Of a stretch of DNA of 7,452 nucleotides, positions 1 to 5,865 are shown in pieces (within the stretch, counting starts at the first letter, position 1; every line of letters starts with the position of its first letter). The translations under genes and the position numbers were made by a program. The notes beneath the pieces are model-generated. The model was not told the DNA's origin and did no database searches. It saw nothing but the letters and a program-made list of their open reading frames with translations. The stretch covers positions 1 through 7,452 of the forward strand of contig JAAXJV010000285.1 of the NCBI GenBank assembly GCA_012269655.1, given 5' to 3'. This stretch comes from Pseudomonadales bacterium (GTDB lineage: Bacteria > Pseudomonadota > Gammaproteobacteria > Pseudomonadales > Litorivicinaceae).

Positions 1-932
1 TGGCACAATCCAGCGGTGGTGGTTTGGATTACGCCGAACAGCAGGGCGTGGCGGAATAGGGTGTGTCCGAATCGCGCGGCTAGGTGTTCGCTGTTCTTGT
101 CCATGATGCGGCTGGGGACCAACATGGCGCCGGTGCGTTGGCCGGCGTAATTGAATAGTTTGGAACCTGAAAATAGCAACACGCAATTGTCGGTGTAATG
201 CCGGATGCTGGGTGGGAAGGGGGCCTGATTTGGCACAGAATAATCTTCACGGAAATCCATGCCAAAGTAGGCGAGGTCTTCCATCGCGATGCAATCAAAT
301 TCATCGCACAGGGCACCGAGGCCTTGTAGCTCGTCTCGTGTTAGACAGTTCCAAACCGGGTTTGAAGGGTTGGAATACAAGAGGGCGGCGAATTCGCCTG
401 TGGCCAAACGCTCTCGGACCAGGCCCACGACGTTACGCGGCTTGGCGTCAAATACATCGACGCGCTCGAACTCGATACCCAGCGAACGGCATTGCTGCAT
501 CTGGGTAGAAAAACTGGGATCCAAAAATAGGATCTTTTTGCGTTTGGGGTGTAATTGACTGACCAGCCAAAAAGTTGCCAGGCTGGCCTGCATCGAGCCC
601 GCAGTCGGCACACAGTTGTCCGCTTCAATTTCAACGTTCATGAATGCCTTAAAATACGCGGACAAGGCCTCGCGCAATTCAGCGGTTCCGTTCAGGGCTG
701 GGTATTGCGTAACCTTGATGCTGTCCAGTACCGCTTTCTCGGCTTCAATGGCACGTTGGGCCGGTGCCAATCCGGGAACGCCTAATTCCATTCGGACAAA
801 GGATTGCCCGCTGTCACTTTCCAACTGGTTTATCAGCATAACCAACTGGCGGATGCTGGCGTTTTCTAAATGATCAATGCGTAGCTGTGCTTTGGCCGCT
901 TCGACCTGGGCGGCAGAAATCAATGTGCTCAT
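1..932 (-). CDS. PLP-dependent class I/II aminotransferase, C-terminus cut by the window edge
   Basis: This is a pyridoxal-phosphate enzyme of fold type I, expected in the cytoplasm; the amino donor and acceptor cannot be read from sequence. The reading frame is open for 310 codons from ATG 932-930 to the left edge with no stop, so roughly the last quarter of a ~420-residue family member is missing. Visible motifs are YPALNGTAELREAL (residues 77-90, the usual Y-x-x-x-x-G segment), YSNPSNPVW (186-194, cofactor-binding Asn), MEDLAYFGMD (217-226, Asp219 expected to pair with the pyridine nitrogen) and SGSKLFNYAGQRTG (255-268, Lys258 the probable Schiff-base lysine, Arg266 nearby). A GGGGAG Shine-Dalgarno sits a few bases before the ATG. 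The gene lies 68 bp downstream of the SulP gene on the same strand. It may be a third operon member or have its own promoter; no terminator is evident between them. The family is certain; the substrate is unknown. Confidence 0.93.
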   Translation of the reverse strand, partial: MSTLISAAQVEAAKAQLRIDHLENASIRQLVMLINQLESDSGQSFVRMELGVPGLAPAQRAIEAEKAVLDSIKVTQYPALNGTAELREALSAYFKAFMNVEIEADNCVPTAGSMQASLATFWLVSQLHPKRKKILFLDPSFSTQMQQCRSLGIEFERVDVFDAKPRNVVGLVRERLATGEFAALLYSNPSNPVWNCLTRDELQGLGALCDEFDCIAMEDLAYFGMDFREDYSVPNQAPFPPSIRHYTDNCVLLFSGSKLFNYAGQRTGAMLVPSRIMDKNSEHLAARFGHTLFRHALLFGVIQTTTAGLC

Positions 933-1000
933 GATGCTCCCCGAAAGAATTCTGGAGCTACAGCCTGTTTGATGCCGGTCTCCAAAAGCGCTCGTTTAAA

Positions 1001-2695
1001 TCAGGTCGCGAGGGTAGCACTTTTTCCGATGGCGCAGGTCGCTTGATGATGCGACAGGTGGATTTCTCCTGTCAGGCGCTGGGGCAGTTCGCTCTTGACC
1101 AATTGATCGGTGACCGGACCTTTCACTTCTGAAAGGTGGAACTTGATTCCTAGCTGCTCCAATCGATGGTTGATCTCGATCAGCGCGTCCAGCCCGGAGG
1201 CATCGATGTGATTGATGCCGCCGCAGTGCAGAATGACATGCTGAATGCCAGGACGTTCGATAATCGCTCCAATACTCTCTTCTAACCGATGCGCATTTAA
1301 GAAATGCAGGCGTTCATCGAATCGAATTGCGGCAACGCAGTTTTCGCACTCCACGTCGTAGCGCATGACATTGCGAAAATGTTCGGTTCCTTCGATACGG
1401 CCAATCTCGGCAATGTGTGGCTGGCCGATATTGGCAAGCAAGCACAGGATCGAGCAAACCACGCCCACAAGGATTCCGGCTTCTACGCCTCCCGCCAGTA
1501 CCACAACAATGGTGAGCAGCATCGCCATGCCATCGGATTTTGAGTATCGAAATACGTTAAATACCGCGCCAAAGTCCGCCAGCGAGATCACGGCCACAAT
1601 CACTGTGGCGGCCAACACCACCTTGGGTAAGTAGTAAAAAGCGCCGGTGAAATAGAGCGCGGTCACGGCGATTAAGACGCCGGTAAAGACGCCCGCCATC
1701 GGGGTTTGTGCGCCGGCGTCATAATTAACGACACTTCGGCTGAATCCACCGGTGACCGGGAATCCGCCACCCAAGCCGCTGGCAATGTTGGCAGCGCCCA
1801 GGCCGAGTAGCTCACGGTTAGGTTGGATCTTTTGGCGGCGCTTGGCGGCCAATGTGTGACCTACGGATACCGACTCGACAAAGCCCACCAAGCTAATAAG
1901 CACGGCCGCCGGCCAAAGTTCTTTTGCTAGGGATAAGTCCAGCTCCGGCATGCTGGGCGTAGGAAGACCTGCAGGTAAGTCGCCGACAATTGCCACACCG
2001 TTCGAATTCCATTCGGCCATGGCTACCCAAAGCGTGCTCGCGATGACGGCAAACATCGGCCCCATCTTGGCCAGGATGTCGGCCAGGCTGTTTTTGATGC
2101 CGAGCTGCACCAATAGTGGTTTCAGTCCCTTACGTACCCAGAACAAAAATGCGAGACAAGCCAGGCCTAAACCTAGGGTGTATCCCTGCCAGTTGGGTAG
2201 GTTTTTGGCCAGACTATTCAATATTTCAATTAGGGTATGGCCGCCCCCTTCGATACCGAAAATATGACGAAGCTGGCTGGCCGCGATAAGGATTGCGCTG
2301 GCGCTGATAAAGCCACTGATGACAGGGTGACTGAGCAGGTTGGCCAAAAAGCCGCCGCGTACCAGACCCAGTAACAATAGAAAGGCTCCTGACATCAATG
2401 CGAGCAAAACAGCGGCGGCTAGGTATTGGTCGGTGCCTGCGGTTGCGACCGCGCCGACACTGGCAGCCGTCATGAGTGAAACCACAGCAACCGGTCCAAC
2501 GGCCAATGTCATACTGCTGCCCAAAGCGGCGTAGGCCATCAGGGGTAAGATCGAGGCATACAAGCCTACTTGGGCAGGCAAGCCGGCTAGCATGGCGTAG
2601 GCCAACGACTGCGGAATTAACATCACGGTGACGATCAGTGATGCCAGCAGGTCCTGCTTAGCGAGTTGGCCGTTGTAATTGCGTATCCAATCCAT
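1001..2695 (-). CDS. SulP family inorganic anion transporter with C-terminal STAS domain
   Basis: This is an inner-membrane anion permease of the SulP/SLC26 family (564 residues, normal length). Known substrates of the family include sulfate, bicarbonate and dicarboxylates. The N-terminal signature IPQSLAYAMLAGLPAQVGLY (27-46) is intact. Hydrophobic segments run to about residue 422, including LISLVGFVESVSVG (267-279) and the conserved GGFPVTGGFSRS (310-321). The C-terminal cytoplasmic STAS domain spans about 440-550, with HIDASGLDAL (496-505) placing Ser500 at the site that is phosphorylated in anti-sigma antagonists. The ATG lies 3 bases after the TGA of the persulfide dioxygenase gene (TGA-TCC-ATG) and has no strong Shine-Dalgarno, so translation is probably coupled. 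From context I infer sulfite or sulfate movement linked to persulfide oxidation rather than bicarbonate uptake, but the sequence alone does not decide the substrate. Confidence 0.95.
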   Translation of the reverse strand: MDWIRNYNGQLAKQDLLASLIVTVMLIPQSLAYAMLAGLPAQVGLYASILPLMAYAALGSSMTLAVGPVAVVSLMTAASVGAVATAGTDQYLAAAVLLALMSGAFLLLLGLVRGGFLANLLSHPVISGFISASAILIAASQLRHIFGIEGGGHTLIEILNSLAKNLPNWQGYTLGLGLACLAFLFWVRKGLKPLLVQLGIKNSLADILAKMGPMFAVIASTLWVAMAEWNSNGVAIVGDLPAGLPTPSMPELDLSLAKELWPAAVLISLVGFVESVSVGHTLAAKRRQKIQPNRELLGLGAANIASGLGGGFPVTGGFSRSVVNYDAGAQTPMAGVFTGVLIAVTALYFTGAFYYLPKVVLAATVIVAVISLADFGAVFNVFRYSKSDGMAMLLTIVVVLAGGVEAGILVGVVCSILCLLANIGQPHIAEIGRIEGTEHFRNVMRYDVECENCVAAIRFDERLHFLNAHRLEESIGAIIERPGIQHVILHCGGINHIDASGLDALIEINHRLEQLGIKFHLSEVKGPVTDQLVKSELPQRLTGEIHLSHHQATCAIGKSATLAT

Positions 2696-2698
2696 GGA

Positions 2699-3547
2699 TC
2701 AGACGGCATTCACGGGAATTTTGAGATACCGAATTCCGTTTTCTTCAGCCGGTGGCATCTCCCCTGCACGCATGTTGGTCTGAACGGACTGAAAAATTAA
2801 GGTTGGCATGTTTAGCGTGGCATCACGCTCGTTACGCATTTGAACAAAGCCCGCCTTATCGCCTTGTAGGTGAATGTTTTCTGTCTTGTGCTCGGAAACC
2901 GTCGCCATGTACTGCATCTCGCGGCCGCCGGGTTGGTAATCGTGGCCTGTGAATACTCGGGTTTCGTCGGGTAGCGACAGAATTTTTTGGACACTGTCCC
3001 ACAGTGTTTCTGCGCTGCCGCCAGGGAAGTCACAACGGGCAGTGCCAAAATCGGGCTGGAACAAGGTGTCGCCGACAAATACGGCATCTTCGATTTGATA
3101 ACTCATGCAGGCAGGCGTGTGCCCTGGGGTGTGCATGGCGTTTAACGTCAAACCGCCGACTTGAATCGAGTCGCCGTCTGCTAATAACTGCCCAAACTGT
3201 GAGCCGTCGCGAGCAAATTCAGGCTCGGCGTTAAATAGTTCAGCAAAGATGCCTTGAACGTCGACAATATGGTTGCCAATAGCAATTTTGGCACCCAGTT
3301 TTTCCTGCAAATAAGGTGCGGCGCTGATATGGTCAGCATGTACGTGGGTTTCTAAAATCCAGTCGCACGATAAGTGATTGTCGTGCACATATTCGATGAC
3401 TTGATCTGCGCTAGTGGTGTGTGTGCGACCGCTGGCAGGGTCAAAATCCAAGACCGAGTCAATGATGGCGCAGCGCTTTGTGTCCTCGTCTATGACAATG
3501 TAGGTCAGCGTGAAGGTCTGTGGATCGAAGAAGTGTTGAATGCGCAT
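2699..3547 (-). CDS. blh: Persulfide dioxygenase-like MBL-fold metallohydrolase (Blh/ETHE1 type)
   Basis: Family members of this type are mononuclear non-heme iron enzymes that oxidise glutathione persulfide to sulfite and glutathione in the cytoplasm. The protein has 282 residues. The metal-site motif ETHVHADHIS (66-75) gives His68, His70, Asp72 and His73. HTPGHTPACMSY (139-150) supplies His143, and FVGDTLF (157-163) supplies Asp160. By comparison with human ETHE1, His68, His143 and Asp160 would be the iron triad. GTARCDFPGG (168-177) resembles the substrate-pocket loop with Arg171 and Asp173, and FTGHDYQPGG (199-208) carries the last conserved His202. The start at 3547 is preceded by a GGTGG Shine-Dalgarno-like sequence. 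It is the first gene of a minus-strand operon with SulP and is divergent from the YeeE/YedE pair. In several alphaproteobacteria and Xylella, Blh also carries an N-terminal DUF442 domain; that domain is absent here. A glyoxalase II role is less likely given the neighbours. Confidence 0.88.
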   Translation of the reverse strand: MRIQHFFDPQTFTLTYIVIDEDTKRCAIIDSVLDFDPASGRTHTTSADQVIEYVHDNHLSCDWILETHVHADHISAAPYLQEKLGAKIAIGNHIVDVQGIFAELFNAEPEFARDGSQFGQLLADGDSIQVGGLTLNAMHTPGHTPACMSYQIEDAVFVGDTLFQPDFGTARCDFPGGSAETLWDSVQKILSLPDETRVFTGHDYQPGGREMQYMATVSEHKTENIHLQGDKAGFVQMRNERDATLNMPTLIFQSVQTNMRAGEMPPAEENGIRYLKIPVNAV

Positions 3548-3575
3548 CGCGGATTTCCACCAAATAACTATCTGT

Positions 3576-3595
3576 AATAAGCTTATAACCTTATT
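3576..3595. promoter_or_regulatory. Operator-like inverted repeat AATAAG-N8-CTTATT
   Basis: Six-base perfect arms flank an 8-base centre (CTTATAAC), and a 10-bp palindrome, ATAAGCTTAT (3577-3586), overlaps the left arm. The AT-rich symmetry and the position over candidate -10 elements in a divergent promoter resemble operators of ArsR-family repressors such as BigR and SqrR, which control persulfide dioxygenase genes elsewhere. The match to that class is inferred from size, symmetry and context, not from a recognised consensus. It could also be a chance AT-rich palindrome. Confidence 0.4.
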
Positions 3596-3680
3596 GGTTT
3601 TGAAGCAAAGAAATACTGCCTAATTGAACGGATTTGATCTGGGACAAACGGGCATTAAATTCAGTCCACTTGGGAACGAA

Positions 3681-3690
3681 TGGAGAGCAA
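3681..3690 (+). promoter_or_regulatory. Ribosome binding site that fixes the start of the first YeeE/YedE gene
   Basis: GGAGAG at 3682-3687 lies just upstream of ATG 3691. The open frame extends further upstream to a TTG at 3634, but that start has no Shine-Dalgarno and would add 19 polar residues not typical of the family. The ATG at 3691 is therefore preferred. Confidence 0.75.
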
Positions 3691-4119
3691 ATGACGGAAT
3701 TTACTCCGGTCGCCGGTGCGGTAGGCGGCGTTTTAATTGGTTTGTCGGCTGCGCTGGGTTATCTGGCACTCGGTAAAGTTACCGGCATTAGTGGGATTAT
3801 TGGGCGCGGTCTGACAGGCGCCTTTGGGCATCAAAATTGGGGCCTGTGGTTCTTGATTGGGTTGATCGTAACGCCTTGGGTCGTTCATCAGATCGCTCCC
3901 AGTGAACATGGTTTTCAGGCGCCTGGGACGGCGGCCGTTATTGCAGCGGGGTTATTGGTGGGTTACGGCACGCGCATGGGTAGTGGTTGCACCAGTGGCC
4001 ATGGCATCTGCGGCATGGCTCGAGTCTCGGTTCGTTCAATTGTGGCTACGATGATTTTTGTTGGCGCTGGCGTAGTCACGGTTGCGGTGATGCGTCACGT
4101 GTTTGGAGTATTCGGATGA
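3691..4119 (+). CDS. YeeE/YedE family sulfur-transport protein, N-terminal half-type subunit
   Basis: This is an inner-membrane protein of 142 residues, about half the length of full-size YeeE/YedE (TsuA-type thiosulfate transporters). It has hydrophobic segments at about 10-28, 50-66, 79-95 and 114-135. The diagnostic stretch GYGTRMGSGCTSGHGICGMA (91-110) contains Cys100 and Cys107; in TsuA-like proteins conserved cysteines in such loops relay thiosulfate through the pore. The stop codon overlaps the start of the next gene in an ATGA junction, so the two halves are translationally coupled and probably form one transporter. It stands first in a plus-strand operon divergent from the persulfide dioxygenase gene. 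Sulfur-compound transport is well supported by family and context. Whether thiosulfate or another species is moved, and in which direction, is an inference. Confidence 0.92.
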   Translation: MTEFTPVAGAVGGVLIGLSAALGYLALGKVTGISGIIGRGLTGAFGHQNWGLWFLIGLIVTPWVVHQIAPSEHGFQAPGTAAVIAAGLLVGYGTRMGSGCTSGHGICGMARVSVRSIVATMIFVGAGVVTVAVMRHVFGVFG

Positions 4120-4535
4120 TTGCTGTTTTTGCGTTAGTCATGGGTGTGTTGTTTGGTGCTGGCTTGTATGTTGCGGGCATGACCAATCCTGCGAAAGTTC
4201 AGGGCTTTTTGGATATCAGTGGAGCCTGGGATCCCAGCTTGATCTTTGTCATGGCGGCGGGCATTCCTGTCGCTTGGGTGGGCTATCAGCTGATGAAACG
4301 TCGGGGGCACACCTTGACCACAATGCCGATGTTGGAAATTCCACAGGGTGTGGTGGATCGGCCCTTAGTGGTCGGCAGCGTTTTGTTTGGCGCGGGTTGG
4401 GGCATCGGTGGATTTTGCCCAGGACCCGGTGTGGCCAGTTTGTTGCTCGAGCCGGCCACAGCCGGTGTGTTCGTGATCGCCATGATTGCGGGCATGCTGA
4501 TTCATGACCGCAAAGGCAAAACGGCAAACGCCTAA
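4116..4535 (+). CDS. YeeE/YedE family sulfur-transport protein, C-terminal half-type subunit
   Basis: This is the second half-size YeeE/YedE membrane protein (139 residues). The open frame runs upstream to 3987, but the ATG at 4116 is chosen because GGAG at 4105-4108 sits 7 bases before it, it overlaps the preceding stop as ATGA, and the protein then begins with the usual hydrophobic segment. Characteristic motifs are GLYVAGMTNPAKVQGFLD (16-33) and GWGIGGFCPGPGVASL (94-109), which places the conserved Cys101 in a G-x-C-P-G-P-G loop. Hydrophobic segments lie at about 2-20, 42-58, 84-100 and 113-129. The protein is expected to pair with the upstream half to give the pseudo-symmetric fold seen in single-chain homologues. 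It ends 1 base from the stop of the convergent TIGR01244 gene. Confidence 0.92.
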   Translation: MIAVFALVMGVLFGAGLYVAGMTNPAKVQGFLDISGAWDPSLIFVMAAGIPVAWVGYQLMKRRGHTLTTMPMLEIPQGVVDRPLVVGSVLFGAGWGIGGFCPGPGVASLLLEPATAGVFVIAMIAGMLIHDRKGKTANA

Positions 4536-4536
4536 A

Positions 4537-4947
4537 TCAAACTAAGCGATCGCGGATGTCGGCGATGTTCAGTCCGGTATCCGCGACTTTTGAAACAAGC
4601 GAATCGGCATCGGCTTGTCCGGACTGTCCAAGGGCCCATAGCTTTGCGCAACGAGTTCCTGTACGGCAGTAGGTTAGAACAGGGGCGCTAGCGCCAGCCA
4701 ACAACGCAGTGTGATTGACTACGTCTTGGTCAGTAATCGCAGCTCCGTTAACGGGTAAATAATGGAAGTCGACTCCATTGGCTTCCAGCATCGATTGCGC
4801 GTCGGACGCGGATAGGTGTGCCTCGCCTTCTTCGTCTGGACGATTGCAAATCACGGTCTTAAAGCCGGCGGCAACAATTTCGACCAAATCCGCTTCGGTC
4901 AATTGATCGGCTAGCGTAATTTGGTCGGTTAAGGGGCGGAGTTGCAT
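4537..4947 (-). CDS. TIGR01244/DUF442 family sulfurtransferase-like protein
   Basis: This is a small cytoplasmic protein (136 residues) with the phosphatase/rhodanese-like fold of the DUF442 family, found alone or as the N-terminal domain of Blh proteins. Landmarks are a GFKTVICNRPDEE strand and turn (28-40) and the active-site loop YCRTGTRCAKLW (93-104). Cys94 is the likely nucleophile and Arg99 the anion binder. The C-x4-R spacing gives a six-residue loop as in rhodaneses, rather than C-x5-R of tyrosine phosphatases, which favours sulfur transfer. Cys100 directly after Arg99 is a possible resolving cysteine. The gene follows DUF1338 by 9 bases, and its AAGGAT Shine-Dalgarno overlaps the DUF1338 stop codon, so the two are coupled. 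With a persulfide dioxygenase nearby it plausibly moves sulfane sulfur to or from glutathione or sulfite. The exact reaction is inferred. Confidence 0.88.
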   Translation of the reverse strand: MQLRPLTDQITLADQLTEADLVEIVAAGFKTVICNRPDEEGEAHLSASDAQSMLEANGVDFHYLPVNGAAITDQDVVNHTALLAGASAPVLTYCRTGTRCAKLWALGQSGQADADSLVSKVADTGLNIADIRDRLV

Positions 4948-4956
4948 TGGATATCC

Positions 4957-5742
4957 TTATCGATGTGTGCTTTCAAAAATCTTATTGGCATTCGCCGCGA
5001 CAAATCCAGGGTAAAGTTGTCCGTCAGGCATGGGGTGACGTAGCGCAAACTCATAAAAACACGAAGGCACTTCAAATTCACCTTCTGCGAATTCGAGTGT
5101 CACGCGATCGGCCAAGGTCGAGGATTGTTCGAGCAAGTCTTCTGCAGTGCCTTTCACTTCGCCACCGGATGCATTGATCGCAAAGCCCCAACTTTTCACC
5201 CACTCATTTATCTGTGTAACGCTCGGCTGGCAATTTAGATCGTTTAGGCTGACCGTGAAGTGGTTGGCGCATAGTCCCCAAATTGATAGCCAGCCGGCGT
5301 ATTCACTTTCGTTAGCAAGCGCTTGATAGTCGGCGTGACTGGGCAACCCCCACAGGCGCCCGGCACAAAAAATATTGGGTTCGAGCGGTTGGTCTGGGAT
5401 TTGGTCAACCAGCCGCTGCAAAGTCGACTGTGCATCTTCGCTTAACTGCTCACGGCGTAATTCGCTTAAGAAAATTTTCGGCAATCCTGGGCATTCATAC
5501 GATCCGGCGGTTAATTTTTTGGCACTGAAGTCATAGTGCTGTTGAAAGCGATAGCCGAGGGCTTCAAGTACCGGGGTCAGGTGTTCGATGTCGAGAGGGC
5601 AATCTGAAAAAGTTCGGAAGGCTACGTGATCGTTGAGCGGTGACTCTCCGAGTGCTTTTAACTGCTGATGGATCCGGTTGGCTTGAGGGGTGACTTGGAT
5701 AAATTGTTGCCAAAGTGCCTCAAACAATTGATGTGCATTCAT
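4957..5742 (-). CDS. Short DUF1338 family protein (2-oxoadipate dioxygenase/decarboxylase superfamily)
   Basis: This 261-residue protein belongs to the DUF1338 family. The characterised longer members (HglS/YdcJ type, about 460 residues) are Fe(II) enzymes converting 2-oxoadipate to 2-hydroxyglutarate in lysine catabolism. Here NDHVAFRTF (37-45) gives His39 with Arg43 four residues on, matching the His-x3-Arg arrangement of the HglS metal and substrate site. NHFTVSLND (160-168) provides His161, and CFYEFALRH (228-236) provides Glu231. A His/His/Glu metal site therefore appears complete. The compact length is typical of a separate DUF1338 subgroup, so the 2-oxoadipate substrate should not be assumed. 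ATG 5742 has AGGA 7 bases upstream. It is the first gene of a two-gene operon with the TIGR01244 protein and is divergent from the ABC transporter. The family call is firm; the substrate is unknown. Confidence 0.85.
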   Translation of the reverse strand: MNAHQLFEALWQQFIQVTPQANRIHQQLKALGESPLNDHVAFRTFSDCPLDIEHLTPVLEALGYRFQQHYDFSAKKLTAGSYECPGLPKIFLSELRREQLSEDAQSTLQRLVDQIPDQPLEPNIFCAGRLWGLPSHADYQALANESEYAGWLSIWGLCANHFTVSLNDLNCQPSVTQINEWVKSWGFAINASGGEVKGTAEDLLEQSSTLADRVTLEFAEGEFEVPSCFYEFALRHPMPDGQLYPGFVAANANKIFESTHR

Positions 5743-5865
5743 GTCCGCGTCCTGTGATTCAGTTGGCGCTGTCTATTGGCTAGTTAATTTACAAATTCTG
5801 GATGAAGAAAGCTGTAACTTTCTGTAGGATGCGCGCTTGCAAAAACGCAGGACAGCTAGTTAGTC
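5743..5865. promoter_or_regulatory. Divergent spacer between DUF1338 and the ABC transporter operon
   Basis: This 123-bp spacer must carry promoters for both flanking operons. On the plus strand a TTTACA (5788-5793) and a TGTAAC (5813-5818) resemble -35 and -10 hexamers, but the spacing is a poor 19 bases. On the minus strand TGTAAA (revcomp of 5789-5794) could be a -10 for DUF1338. An octamer, GCTAGTTA, occurs twice (5779-5786 and 5855-5862). Just before the GTG start, CTTGC (5836-5840) and GCAGG (5847-5851) can pair across a 6-base loop that includes part of the only AGGA. No known riboswitch class was recognised. Confidence 0.4.
5806..5823. repeat. Inverted repeat AGAAAG-N6-CTTTCT
   Basis: Perfect 6-base arms flank the centre CTGTAA, roughly midway in the divergent spacer and overlapping a candidate -10 for the ABC operon. 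It could be an operator or a short RNA hairpin. No known binding consensus was recognised, and arms of this length can arise by chance. Confidence 0.4.

Larger units (their letters stand above)
3548..3690. promoter_or_regulatory. Divergent intergenic control region of the sulfur-handling genes
   Basis: This 143-bp spacer separates the persulfide dioxygenase gene (minus) from the YeeE/YedE pair (plus), so it must hold both promoters or elements controlling both. Two candidate -10 hexamers overlap in the same palindromic stretch: TATAAC on the plus strand (3584-3589) and TATAAG on the minus strand (3587-3582). Neither has a convincing -35 at the ideal distance. Their overlap with the inverted repeat at 3576-3595 would allow one repressor to block both directions. 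The remainder, 3596-3680, is AT-rich without a recognisable structure. Confidence 0.55.

Noticed and set aside
80..634. Several open frames on both strands inside the first kilobase
   Set aside because: They overlap the aminotransferase frame, whose PLP motifs are unmistakable and which is open from 932 to the left edge. The others lack recognisable motifs and are out-of-frame shadows.
933..1000. Possible terminator or promoter between SulP and the aminotransferase
   Set aside because: Only a 5-bp TGGAG/CTCCA pairing with a 22-base loop and no U-tract was found, and no promoter hexamers with acceptable spacing. I could not support either call.
1950..2267. 105-codon plus-strand open frame inside the SulP gene
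   Set aside because: It is antisense to conserved SulP membrane segments, has no recognisable domain and has low-complexity composition typical of a shadow frame.
3634..3690. Upstream TTG start extending the first YeeE/YedE protein by 19 residues
   Set aside because: There is no Shine-Dalgarno before the TTG, and the extension is polar. ATG 3691 has GGAGAG directly upstream.
3987..4115. Upstream extension of the second YeeE/YedE frame
   Set aside because: It overlaps the first YeeE/YedE gene for 43 codons with a composition unlike a membrane protein. ATG 4116 has a good ribosome binding site and a coupled ATGA junction.
4546..4553. GCGATCGC palindrome resembling the cyanobacterial HIP1 octamer
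   Set aside because: I noticed only this one copy, within coding sequence; no sign of the high HIP1 density expected in cyanobacteria.
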